Assembly: GCA_024694145.1 (NCBI GenBank) | Contig: JAILKD010000006.1 | Location: 1 to 45,681 of the forward strand | DNA length: 45,681 bases | Source of the DNA: a bacterium | Lineage (GTDB): Bacteria; Bacillota_I; Bacilli_A; Acholeplasmatales; JAEDCM01 | Reading direction: 5' to 3' | Shown: in pieces, positions 28,745 to 37,585 of the stretch | How the letters are laid out: each line of letters starts with the position of its first letter | Numbering within the stretch: the first letter of the stretch is position 1 | Made by a program: the position numbers and the translations under genes | The notes under the pieces: model-generated | Seen by the model: the letters and a program-made list of their open reading frames with translations, nothing else | Told to the model about the DNA's origin: nothing | Databases searched by the model: none

Positions 28745-30333
28745 TTACTAACAGCCTTCTTTCTAGGGCTAAATGAGCATACTTGATCTTCATTTATTAA
28801 TGATTCTTCATTTTTCTTTTTCTTTATACTTACTGAGCAAACCTGATCTTCATTAATCAAGGAATCACTTATAGATTCTTTTTTCTTAGATATAGCACAT
28901 ACTTGGTCTTCATTAATTAAATCGTCATCTTTTTTATTTAACTTATCTAATTTGCTTAAATCAATATCAAATGGTTTATTAGCTTCTACCACAGTTTCTT
29001 TTTCATCTAGTACTACACTATTACCTACAATTATTCCAGCTGTTGCGGCTGTTGATACATTATCAACTGTTCTAATCATATCTGATATTGTATTTATCGG
29101 CATTAATAATATTACTGCAGCAACAGGTAAACCTAATACACTAAATAGTGATATTGATGATACAATTGCAATTCCAGGAACTCCTGCACTACCAAATGAT
29201 AATACTAAAGTTAATATTGCTAAAATAATATAGTCACCAACACCCCAGTTTAATCCAACTGCATTTACATAAAATATTGCAAGTAATATTGGCCATATAC
29301 ATGTACAACCTGGCATTCCTATAGTTGTTCCAAGTGGTGCAGTGAAGTTTGATACTTCTTCATCTACTCCAAGATCCTCCAAGTTTTTAATTGTTACAGG
29401 AAGTGTCCCAATACTTGATTGTGTTGTGAATGCTGTAGCTTGCGCAGGGAATATTGCCTTAAAGAACTTAAATAGGCTAATCTTAGCAAATAGTTTTACT
29501 AATAAGCCATTAGCAATAAATGTATGAACTAAAGCTACGATGTAGATTAATCCAACTAGAATTAATAATTGAATTATTGAATCCCCACTACTAAATATCT
29601 TACTTGTAGATACACTTATAATTGCTAAAACAGCATAAGGTGTAAGTTTAATAACAAAAGCTAACACTCTATAAATTATTCTTTTAGAAGCATTTATAAA
29701 GTCTTTAAATGATTCAACTTTATCTTCTCCACTTGACTTTGAAACACTTATATAACCTATAGCAAGTGCTATAGCTATAATAATTATTGCTACTACATTA
29801 TTATTTAGAATATCTCCTACAATATTTGATGGGAATAAATTAACTATTACATCTTCAAATGATTTAGTTAAGCCTGAATAAGCACTAACTGTACCGTCAG
29901 ATACACTATTTATATCACTAAATACGCTAGATGCACCTCTTCCTAGATGGAATACTGTTCCAGCTACAATTGATAAAACTATCGCAATACTTGCTGAAGT
30001 TAATAACCATACAACTGATTTAACTCCAATTTTTTTCATACTTCCTTTATTTTTTAAAGTAATGAAGCTTGAAATGATTGAAACAAGTATTACAGGTGCT
30101 ACAAGTGCTGTAATTATTCTTATATAAATATCTCCAATTAATCCAACCCATTTTAAATAACTATTACCTTCAGACTTAAATAGGAATCCTACTCCAACTC
30201 CAAGTGCTAAAGCAATAAGTATTACAAATGTGAAATTTATTTTCTTACTTAAGAAATGTAGTAAAACAAATAGTAAGAATACGATTGATAAAGCAAATAA
30301 GCTTATCCAATTAAAATCTAAGAAAGCATCCAT
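28741..30333 (-). CDS. DAACS (dicarboxylate/amino acid:cation) symporter, TcyP-like cystine transporter candidate, with repetitive Cys-containing C-terminal tail
   Basis: 'LVAPVILVSIISSFITLKNKGSMKKIG', 'FPAQATAFTTQSSIGTLPVTIKNL', 'PLGTTIGMPGCTCIWPI'; sulfur gene context. Confidence 0.85.
   Translation of the reverse strand: MDAFLDFNWISLFALSIVFLLFVLLHFLSKKINFTFVILIALALGVGVGFLFKSEGNSYLKWVGLIGDIYIRIITALVAPVILVSIISSFITLKNKGSMKKIGVKSVVWLLTSASIAIVLSIVAGTVFHLGRGASSVFSDINSVSDGTVSAYSGLTKSFEDVIVNLFPSNIVGDILNNNVVAIIIIAIALAIGYISVSKSSGEDKVESFKDFINASKRIIYRVLAFVIKLTPYAVLAIISVSTSKIFSSGDSIIQLLILVGLIYIVALVHTFIANGLLVKLFAKISLFKFFKAIFPAQATAFTTQSSIGTLPVTIKNLEDLGVDEEVSNFTAPLGTTIGMPGCTCIWPILLAIFYVNAVGLNWGVGDYIILAILTLVLSFGSAGVPGIAIVSSISLFSVLGLPVAAVILLMPINTISDMIRTVDNVSTAATAGIIVGNSVVLDEKETVVEANKPFDIDLSKLDKLNKKDDDLINEDQVCAISKKKESISDSLINEDQVCSVSIKKKKNEESLINEDQVCSFSPRKKAVSK
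28744..28935 (-). repeat. Three degenerate repeats encoding LINEDQVC(A/S)xSxxKK in the symporter tail
   Basis: LINEDQVCAISKKK / LINEDQVCSVSIKKK / LINEDQVCSFSPRKK. Confidence 0.9.
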
Positions 30334-30353
30334 AATTTCAACTCCTTTTTATA

Positions 30354-30395
30354 TTAAATATGTTTTCTCCTACACATATAACAGTCAGAACTCAT
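30354..30395 (-). CDS. Micro-ORF MSSDCYMCRRKHI, directly upstream of the symporter
   Basis: RBS TAAGGAGATGGTTTT-ATG; stop about 20 nt before symporter start. Confidence 0.55.
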   Translation of the reverse strand: MSSDCYMCRRKHI

Positions 30396-30420
30396 AAAAC
30401 CATCTCCTTAAATACTTGCA

Positions 30421-30447
30421 AAATAAAAACAGGGTATCTCCCTGTTT
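30421..30447 (-). terminator. Leader-region intrinsic terminator (attenuator)
   Basis: Minus-strand AAACAGGGagataCCCTGTTTTTATTTTG, located between leader ORF and operon. Confidence 0.75.
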
Positions 30448-30464
30448 AATAGTTTAATTATTAA

Positions 30465-30569
30465 CTATTTTGCATTAGGGAGATTTAAGTGCATAATTAA
30501 ACACATGTGGCTACACATGCACATTGAACTATTCATTTTATGACTTTTACTAATTATTATTTTATTCAT
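30465..30569 (-). CDS. Cys/Met-rich leader peptide MNKIIISKSHKMNSSMCMCSHMCLIMHLNLPNAK
   Basis: RBS GTGGGAGG 9 nt before ATG; 3 Cys and 6 Met in 34 aa; ends just before attenuator. Confidence 0.6.
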   Translation of the reverse strand: MNKIIISKSHKMNSSMCMCSHMCLIMHLNLPNAK

Positions 30570-30602
30570 AAGTTCATACCTCCCACTTTAGTATTCAACT
30601 GT

Positions 30603-30637
30603 ATTGTACTCCTCTTTTCCTACTATGTCAATAGGAA
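30603..30637 (-). promoter_or_regulatory. Promoter TTGACA-N17-TACAAT with overlapping operator TTCCTA-N9-TAGGAA (30617-30637)
   Basis: Same operator architecture as metY promoter. Confidence 0.7.
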
Positions 30638-30654
30638 TAGTATAAAATATTTTA

Positions 30655-30690
30655 AAAAAATTAAAAGTAGTTAAGTTTTGGCTTAACTAC
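30655..30690 (-). terminator. Intrinsic terminator of the nitroreductase gene
   Basis: Minus-strand GTAGTTAAGccaaaaCTTAACTACTTTTAATTTTTTT. Confidence 0.8.
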
Positions 30691-30703
30691 CTTATTTTTG
30701 AGA

Positions 30704-31336
30704 CTAAAATTTATTAAAATGTATCTTTTCTTTTGTATTAATTTCTTTTTGTTTGCATAACTTTTCGCCTTTTTTAGGCTTCCCAAGTCCTAAGAAGCAA
30801 GGAACAAAATATTCTTCTGGTATATTTAATACTTTTTTTGCATTATCCATTTCTTTAGCCAAAGCAATTCTTAAACTGCATCCTAAGTTTTCATAAGTTG
30901 AAGCAAGTAAGAAATTTTCTATACTACACCAAATAGATGCGAATACATTTAAGTGACTAATATCAGCAGGATGTAATATATCTACTTTTTCTTTAAATAT
31001 TGGAATAATAAGTGCATTTGCTTCATAAAGCATTCTATATTGCTTAGGTACAGCAAGCTTATATGCATTAAACTGATCTATATCATTTAAATTCCATGCT
31101 TTAGCTAGTTCATTCATTTCTTCATCGGAGAATTCTCTTGGTATAGTATCAACATCTAAAACTTTAGACATAATATTTTTATCTTTTATAACTATATATT
31201 CCCAGTCTCTTAAATGATCATTAGATGGTGCCTTCATAGCAGCATCTACAATACGCTCAATAGTTTCCATAGGAATATCATAATTTTCAAATTCACGAAC
31301 TGTTCTTCTTTTATTAATTACATCATAAAAATCCAT
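30704..31336 (-). CDS. Nitroreductase family protein
   Basis: FYDVINKRRTVREFENYDIPMETIERIVDAAMKAPSNDHLRDWEYIVIKD. Confidence 0.9.
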   Translation of the reverse strand: MDFYDVINKRRTVREFENYDIPMETIERIVDAAMKAPSNDHLRDWEYIVIKDKNIMSKVLDVDTIPREFSDEEMNELAKAWNLNDIDQFNAYKLAVPKQYRMLYEANALIIPIFKEKVDILHPADISHLNVFASIWCSIENFLLASTYENLGCSLRIALAKEMDNAKKVLNIPEEYFVPCFLGLGKPKKGEKLCKQKEINTKEKIHFNKF

Positions 31337-31410
31337 ATAATCACTCCTTTTAGGGAACATTTATATAATAATTATAACAATGTATTTCCTAAAAACCAAT
31401 ATAATAAATA

Positions 31411-31431
31411 GTCCACGAAGGACTATTCATC
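31411..31431 (-). terminator. Hairpin at the end of the aro operon
   Basis: Minus-strand AATAGTCCttcgtGGACTATT, weak T-rich tail. Confidence 0.5.
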
Positions 31432-31710
31432 AAATATTGTTTTCTTTTCTACTAAATGTTCAGAACATTCTTTTAATTTATGATGTAAGTTGTTTGGTTT
31501 ATAATTTGTTTCTAGAGTCTCTAAAGAATCAAAATATAATTTAGCCATAACATCATAATTATTTTTACCATTAACCTTATTAATAATTAAATCATAACTA
31601 TTTAGGCCATTAATAGATTCAACCATCTCATTATAAATTGGTTTAACTATATTAACATATTCATGTAAAGTATTAATATCTTTTAATTTTACTATTATAT
31701 AATGTGTCAT
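31423..31710 (-). CDS. Dabb-like small alpha/beta-barrel protein
   Basis: MTHYIIVKLKDINTLHEYVN...YDVMAKLYFDSLETLETN; 95 aa. Confidence 0.5.
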   Translation of the reverse strand: MTHYIIVKLKDINTLHEYVNIVKPIYNEMVESINGLNSYDLIINKVNGKNNYDVMAKLYFDSLETLETNYKPNNLHHKLKECSEHLVEKKTIFDE

Positions 31711-31711
31711 A

Positions 31712-32758
31712 TTACTTCTTTAATAAATCTCTTCTAATATCAGCAAGTTCTAGAATTAATTTTTCAGTCTTTTCCCAGCCTAAACATGGATCAGTAACAG
31801 ATTGACCATATACATTTCCGTCTTCTTTTTGTTTTCCGTCAACTAGATATGATTCAATCATTAAACCTTTAACAATACTTCTAATTTGTTCATTGTGTTT
31901 AATAGAATGCATTACTTCTTTAGCAATACGAATTTGTTCTAAATATTGCTTATTAGAGTTTGCATGGTTACAGTCAACAATAACAGCTGGGTTTTGTAAT
32001 TTAGCTTCCATATATTTCTCATAACAATAAATTAAATCTTCATAGTGATAGTTAGGAATACTTACACCTTTCTTATTAACACTACCTCTTAAAATGGCGT
32101 GACAAAGAGGATTTCCTTTGCTTTCTACTTCCCAACCTCTATATATAAATTCATGACTCATTTGACCAGCTTTAATAGAATTCATCATAACATTTAAGTC
32201 ACCACTTGTAGGGTTCTTCATGCCTGCAGGTATATTTAAGCCACTTGCTGTCATTCTATGTTGTTGGTCTTCTGAGCTTCTTGCACCTACTGCTACATAA
32301 CTAAGTAGATCTGATAAATATCTATGGTTTTCAGGATATAACATTTCATCAGCACATGAGAAACCTGTTTCATTTAAAGCTCTCATATGAAGTTTTCTAA
32401 TTGCTATTAAACCTTTTAACATATTTTCTTCATCATTTAGTGATGGTTGATGTAACATTCCTTTATAACCTGAACCATTTGTTCTAGGCTTATTTGTATA
32501 GATTCTAGGAATTATACATAAAACATCTTTTACTTTTTCATAAACACCTTTTAATTTATGAAGATAATCCATTACAGCATCTTCTCTATCAGCTGAACAT
32601 GGTCCAATGATTAAAATAAACTTATCACTTTTACCTTCAAAGATTTCTCTAATTTCTTTATCGTTTTTTTCTTTTGCAAGTCTACCTTCTTCACTAATAG
32701 GATACATTTCCTTTATTTCTTGTGGAATTGGTAGTTTTCTTTTAAATACTAAATTCAT
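31712..32758 (-). CDS. aroF: 3-deoxy-7-phosphoheptulonate synthase, class I-alpha (AroF/G/H type)
   Basis: FILIIGPCSADREDAV, PRTNGSGYKGMLHQPSLN, GARSSEDQQHRMTASGL. Confidence 0.95.
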   Translation of the reverse strand: MNLVFKRKLPIPQEIKEMYPISEEGRLAKEKNDKEIREIFEGKSDKFILIIGPCSADREDAVMDYLHKLKGVYEKVKDVLCIIPRIYTNKPRTNGSGYKGMLHQPSLNDEENMLKGLIAIRKLHMRALNETGFSCADEMLYPENHRYLSDLLSYVAVGARSSEDQQHRMTASGLNIPAGMKNPTSGDLNVMMNSIKAGQMSHEFIYRGWEVESKGNPLCHAILRGSVNKKGVSIPNYHYEDLIYCYEKYMEAKLQNPAVIVDCNHANSNKQYLEQIRIAKEVMHSIKHNEQIRSIVKGLMIESYLVDGKQKEDGNVYGQSVTDPCLGWEKTEKLILELADIRRDLLKK

Positions 32759-32774
32759 AATTTCATCCTCCTAA

Positions 32775-33626
32775 TTAATCGAAATACTTACGACGTTCTG
32801 TAGACGTACGCATCATTTGTTGCATTGTTTCTTTATCATCTTGTGCTAGTGCATCTCTTAGTCTTCTAAATTGTCCTAAGAATAAATCCATTTGACTTAA
32901 TAATTCATGTTTATTCATAATGAATAATTCAGTCCACATTTTTTCATTAATCTTAGCTATTCTAGTTAAATCTCTAAATGAATCCCCAGTAAAGTCAACT
33001 AAATGTTTTGATTCTTTACACACCATTAAGCTTACTGCGATGCAGTGAGTTAATTGTGACAAGAATCCAATCATTTCATCATGTTCTTGTGGAGTTAAAT
33101 AACTAACTTTTCTAAATCCTAATACTTCACCAATTGAAGCAACAAATTCAATATTTCCTTTTGTATTATCACTTGTAGGTGTAACAATGTAGTTTGAGCC
33201 ATTAAATATAGTGCTAGTTGCATTTTCAACACCACTTACTTCACGTCCTGCCATAGGATGGGCTGGTACAAATTCTACATCTTTTCTTAAAATAGATTGT
33301 ATTTTATAAACTATTTCACATTTAACACCTGTAACATCGCTTATTACTATTCCTGATTTAAAACAATCTTGATATTTTTCAATCCAATTAGTAAATTGTT
33401 CGGGATATAATGCAAATATTACTAAATCATATTTAGATACAAATTCTTTAGTTACTTCTGTTGTCCCTTCACTAATAATTCCTTTATTTAAGGCATAATC
33501 AATAGATTTTTGACTACGAGTAATAGCTCCAACAAAATAACCTTTCTTAGTAAATCCTTCTGCATAAGATCCACCAATTAAGCCTAAACCTACAATTAAT
33601 ATTTTTTTATCATTTGATAATTTCAT
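32775..33626 (-). CDS. tyrA: Prephenate dehydrogenase
   Basis: ILIVGLGLIGGSYAEGF, PAHPMAGREVSGVENA. Confidence 0.94.
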   Translation of the reverse strand: MKLSNDKKILIVGLGLIGGSYAEGFTKKGYFVGAITRSQKSIDYALNKGIISEGTTEVTKEFVSKYDLVIFALYPEQFTNWIEKYQDCFKSGIVISDVTGVKCEIVYKIQSILRKDVEFVPAHPMAGREVSGVENATSTIFNGSNYIVTPTSDNTKGNIEFVASIGEVLGFRKVSYLTPQEHDEMIGFLSQLTHCIAVSLMVCKESKHLVDFTGDSFRDLTRIAKINEKMWTELFIMNKHELLSQMDLFLGQFRRLRDALAQDDKETMQQMMRTSTERRKYFD

Positions 33627-34830
33627 ATTTAATTCCAACCTCCTCTAATCTTTCTAAAAATGTTGGGAAGCTCTTATTTATTGCTTCAACTCCATCAATA
33701 ATTCCACTATATTTTGTAAGTAGTATTATTAATGACATTACTATTCTATGGTCATTATGTCCATCAAGAGTAACGTTTGGAGAATGAAGCTCATTTTTAT
33801 GAATAATTACACAATCATCAAATACTTCTATATTTGCACCAAACTTATTTAATTCTTCTACCATTGATGAAACTCTATCAGACTCTTTTATTCTAAGGCG
33901 CTTAATACCAGTAATTTTTGCACCATTTAAGTATGTTGCAAGCATAAATAATACTGGTCCTAAATCAATGCAGTTACTTACATCAATTGTAGGATTAGTA
34001 CCTTCAAGTTTAGGAAATAATTTCATATAAATGGAATCTCCTTGTCTTGAAAAATAATTTAAGCCCTTAACATTTACATTGTTATTTAAATCAATATAAT
34101 TAAGTGCTTCTAAGAATGCTGCATTTGAAAAATCACCTTCAACAGTTGAATTAATTCTTGCATACTTTTGGTGTCCCATAATACTTACTATATTATTTTC
34201 TAGTGTTACATCTACATTAAAATGGCTTAATGTATCAATAGTTAAATTGATATATGGAAGAGATTCTATATCACCAGTTATTTCTATTTTTGTATTACGT
34301 TTTAAAAGTGATAATGCAAAAATTAAACCTGAAATATACTGACTACTAATATTTCCTGGCACACTAAAAGAACTTCCTAAAAGTCTACCCTTAAAGCTAA
34401 ATGAATCCTCTGTATAAGAATACTCTACTTTTGACTTTTTAAATATTTCTTCATATACTGATAGGCCTCTAGAAATAAGTTTCTTAGTTCCTTTCATAGT
34501 TATCTTACTATTCTTTTTTAATACTAATGCAATAGGAATTAAAAATCTTATTGTTGAGCCACTTTCACCACAATCTAGAATATATTCATCTTTTATTTCT
34601 TTATCGTTATTTCCATCAAATATTACTTCATTATCTTTTATAGTAAATGATGCACCTAATTCTTTAATGCAAGATAGTGTTGCATTAATATCATTTGAAA
34701 ACTCAACATTAGATACACTACATTTTCTATTTGATAAGAATGAAGCTATTAATAAACGATGTGCATAACTTTTCGAAGGTGGTGCATAGCAAGTTCCACT
34801 TGCATTACCCTTAAATACTTTAATTTTCAT
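33610..34830 (-). CDS. aroA: 3-phosphoshikimate 1-carboxyvinyltransferase (EPSP synthase)
   Basis: PPSKSYAHRLLIA, DCGESGSTIRFLIP, RIKESDRVSSM, HDHRIVMS-like 'NDHRIVMSL'. Confidence 0.96.
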   Translation of the reverse strand: MKIKVFKGNASGTCYAPPSKSYAHRLLIASFLSNRKCSVSNVEFSNDINATLSCIKELGASFTIKDNEVIFDGNNDKEIKDEYILDCGESGSTIRFLIPIALVLKKNSKITMKGTKKLISRGLSVYEEIFKKSKVEYSYTEDSFSFKGRLLGSSFSVPGNISSQYISGLIFALSLLKRNTKIEITGDIESLPYINLTIDTLSHFNVDVTLENNIVSIMGHQKYARINSTVEGDFSNAAFLEALNYIDLNNNVNVKGLNYFSRQGDSIYMKLFPKLEGTNPTIDVSNCIDLGPVLFMLATYLNGAKITGIKRLRIKESDRVSSMVEELNKFGANIEVFDDCVIIHKNELHSPNVTLDGHNDHRIVMSLIILLTKYSGIIDGVEAINKSFPTFLERLEEVGIKYEIIK

Positions 34831-35263
34831 TATTAATCAAATCCTTTAAAAAATCTATTGCTAAAATATAGCCATCAAAACCTTTACCCATAATAGTTTT
34901 ACAAGCATTTTCTCTAATATAAGATATTTGTCTAAAATCGTCACGTTTAGAAACATCTGAAATATGTACTTCTACATACTTTATTTTTACTGCCTTTAAG
35001 GCATCTAATATAGCTACTGATGTATGAGTATAAGCTCCTGGGTTAATTACTATACCATCAATTCCTTTAAAATATGCTTCTTGTATTTTATCAACTAAAT
35101 CTCCTTCGTGATTTGATTGATAAGTTTCTACTGTAATATTAAGTTTTGAGGCATGATCATTAATCATATCAACTAAATCTTTATAAGTTTTAGCACCATA
35201 AATATCTGGTTCTCTTATTCCTAACATATTTAAGTTAGGACCATTAATAACTAATATTTTCAT
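34820..35263 (-). CDS. aroQ: 3-dehydroquinate dehydratase, type II
   Basis: ILVINGPNLNMLGIREPDIYG, QSNHEGDLVDKI, NPGAYTHTSVAI. Confidence 0.97.
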   Translation of the reverse strand: MKILVINGPNLNMLGIREPDIYGAKTYKDLVDMINDHASKLNITVETYQSNHEGDLVDKIQEAYFKGIDGIVINPGAYTHTSVAILDALKAVKIKYVEVHISDVSKRDDFRQISYIRENACKTIMGKGFDGYILAIDFLKDLINNEN

Positions 35264-36492
35264 TAATCTAACCTCCTTAATATTTCATCAATAACTAAAT
35301 CTATGCTAGAATTATTTTCTACTTTAATATCACTATAAAGATTATATAAATCTATTCTTTCATCATATTTTTTCTTTAAATCATCTATATTACTAGTAAG
35401 TGGACGAGTAGATGTTGGAGTTAATTTATCTAGGGATCTATCAACAAATATAATTATTCCATTTTGTTTAAGTCTAATTATATTTTCTTTATTTAAAATT
35501 ACTCCTCCACCAGTAGAAATAATAATACCATTTTGTTTAGATAAGTTTTCTATTACACTACTTTCTATATTTCTAAAAGATTCTTCACCATTACTTTTAA
35601 TGAAATTAGAAATATCAGTGTTTATTATATTTTCTATTTCAGTATCACTATCATAAATGGCTTTATTAAGCCTTTTAGATAATATTTTACCAATAGTTGT
35701 TTTACCACATGATGGCATTCCTATTAAAACAATATTTTGTTTTTCTTTAATTAATTTTTTATAAACATCATCAATGATAGAATCATCTATTTCTATATTC
35801 TTAAATAACTTAATTGCATATACAGCTTGAGCAATTAACATATATAAGCCACCATCAGCTTTTATGTTTTTAGCTTTACCATCTAATACTAAATTAGTAT
35901 TTAGCGGGTTATATATAACATCTACTAAGCCAACTAAATTATTAAATTTAGTTATATCTATTAGTTTATCATTATTATTAGGATACATTCCTACAGGTGT
36001 AGTATTAACAATGTAATTTATATCATAATTATAAATATCATCATAACTAATTAAGCCTTCTATACTTTTACGGCTTGCTTGATATATATTTGATACATTT
36101 AAATCTTTTAATACTGCCTTAGCTGTAAGGCTAGTCCCACCTGTGCCTAAAACTAATACATTCTTATTTTCTAGATTAACATTTTGTTTTTTTATTAATA
36201 ACTTTAAGCCATAATAATCTGTATTATAGCCATAAAGTTTCCCATCCTTATTCACTATTGTATTTACACAACCTATTTTTTTAGCTTCATCGCTAATAAA
36301 ATCTAGGTATGGAAGTACACTTTTTTTATAGGGAATAGTTACATTTATACATTTAAATTCTTTAGCCTTCATAAAGCTATCAAGATTCTCTTTAGCTATT
36401 TCTTTAAGTTCATACTTATAGTCTGCAATCATTTCATGAATTATTTTAGAAAAGCTATGACCTAGCTTTTCACCAATAAGTCCATATTCCAT
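35263..36492 (-). CDS. aroE: Bifunctional shikimate dehydrogenase-shikimate kinase (AroE-AroK fusion)
   Basis: N-term YGLIGEKLGHSFSKIIHE, NTDYYG, VLGTGGTS; C-term IVLIGMPSCGKTTIGKILSKRL, ISTGGGVI, DSDTEIE. Confidence 0.95.
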   Translation of the reverse strand: MEYGLIGEKLGHSFSKIIHEMIADYKYELKEIAKENLDSFMKAKEFKCINVTIPYKKSVLPYLDFISDEAKKIGCVNTIVNKDGKLYGYNTDYYGLKLLIKKQNVNLENKNVLVLGTGGTSLTAKAVLKDLNVSNIYQASRKSIEGLISYDDIYNYDINYIVNTTPVGMYPNNNDKLIDITKFNNLVGLVDVIYNPLNTNLVLDGKAKNIKADGGLYMLIAQAVYAIKLFKNIEIDDSIIDDVYKKLIKEKQNIVLIGMPSCGKTTIGKILSKRLNKAIYDSDTEIENIINTDISNFIKSNGEESFRNIESSVIENLSKQNGIIISTGGGVILNKENIIRLKQNGIIIFVDRSLDKLTPTSTRPLTSNIDDLKKKYDERIDLYNLYSDIKVENNSSIDLVIDEILRRLD

Positions 36493-37574
36493 TATTTTAA
36501 ATAATCTTCTCCATATCTTGTAATTAATAAATCACAAATTGTTATTGCGCTAATAGCTGTAATAACTACGCATATTCTTCTTATGATTGCAGGATCATGT
36601 CTTCCTTTTATTTCTAGTTCAACTTCTTTATTATTCTTAAAATCAACTGTATTTTGTTTTAAACCAATAGAAGGTGTTGGCTTAATTGCACATTTAAATG
36701 TTATAGGCATTCCATTAGTAATACCACCATTTATACCACCATTATTATTAGTTTTTGTCTTAATAGAACCGTTATTTATAATAAATTCATCATTAGCTTC
36801 ACTTCCCATTTTTTCACCAAAGCCAAAGCCAAGTCCAAATTCAATCCCTTTAACTCCTCCAATAGAAAATACACTATTACTTAATTTACCTTCAATACTT
36901 GAAAACCAAGGATCTCCAACTCCAGCAGGCATATTATAAATAGCAGTTTCTATTATTCCACCAATAGAATCTTTATTCTCTTTTGCTTTTAATATTTCTT
37001 TTTCTAGATTCTCTTCTAAATTATTAATTAGAGGAATTTTTTTATTATTAACTAAATCAAGTTCTTCTTCTTTTTCAAATTCCTTATCAATTACATTACC
37101 ACACTTATAAATGTGTGTAGCTATTTTTATTCCTTTTTTATTTAATGCATCAATACAGATTGCTCCTAGTGCAACAATAGGTGCTGTAATACGTCCTGAA
37201 AAATGTCCTCCACCTCTATAATCAGCAAATCCATGATATTTCATATATGCTGCATAATCAGCGTGACTTGGTCTAGCTTTATTTTCTAAATCAGTATAAG
37301 CATTACTATTAACATTTTTATTAGGAATAATTATTGTTAGTGGTGCTCCTGTAGTGTATCCATTAAATTCACCGCTAATAATTTTATATTCATCTTCTTC
37401 AACTCTTGCTGTATCCATACATGAGCATGGGCGTCTAAGTGATAAGTAATGTTTAATAACACTATCATCAATTTTTATTCCAGGAGTAAGTCCATCTAAT
37501 GTTGCTCCTATGTAGTCGCTATGTGATTCTCCAAATAATGTTAAAGTTAGATTGTCTCCTAAAACATTTTTCAT
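36492..37574 (-). CDS. aroC: Chorismate synthase
   Basis: LTLFGESHSDYIGATLDGLTPG, GRITAPIVALGAI, KGRHDPAIIRR. Confidence 0.96.
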   Translation of the reverse strand: MKNVLGDNLTLTLFGESHSDYIGATLDGLTPGIKIDDSVIKHYLSLRRPCSCMDTARVEEDEYKIISGEFNGYTTGAPLTIIIPNKNVNSNAYTDLENKARPSHADYAAYMKYHGFADYRGGGHFSGRITAPIVALGAICIDALNKKGIKIATHIYKCGNVIDKEFEKEEELDLVNNKKIPLINNLEENLEKEILKAKENKDSIGGIIETAIYNMPAGVGDPWFSSIEGKLSNSVFSIGGVKGIEFGLGFGFGEKMGSEANDEFIINNGSIKTKTNNNGGINGGITNGMPITFKCAIKPTPSIGLKQNTVDFKNNKEVELEIKGRHDPAIIRRICVVITAISAITICDLLITRYGEDYLK

Positions 37575-37585
37575 AACTACACCTC

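Noticed and set aside
30558-30580. Alternative leader start ATGAACTTATGA (MNL stop) overlapping the Cys/Met leader
   Set aside because: Only three codons and closer to the SD than optimal; the overlapping ATG at 30569 gives a full leader ORF. It could still matter, but I cannot support it.
30338-30640. T-box or SAM riboswitch upstream of the sulfur operons
   Set aside because: No T-box sequence (AGGGTGGNACCGCG-like) or SAM riboswitch core visible; leader-peptide architecture explains the region better.
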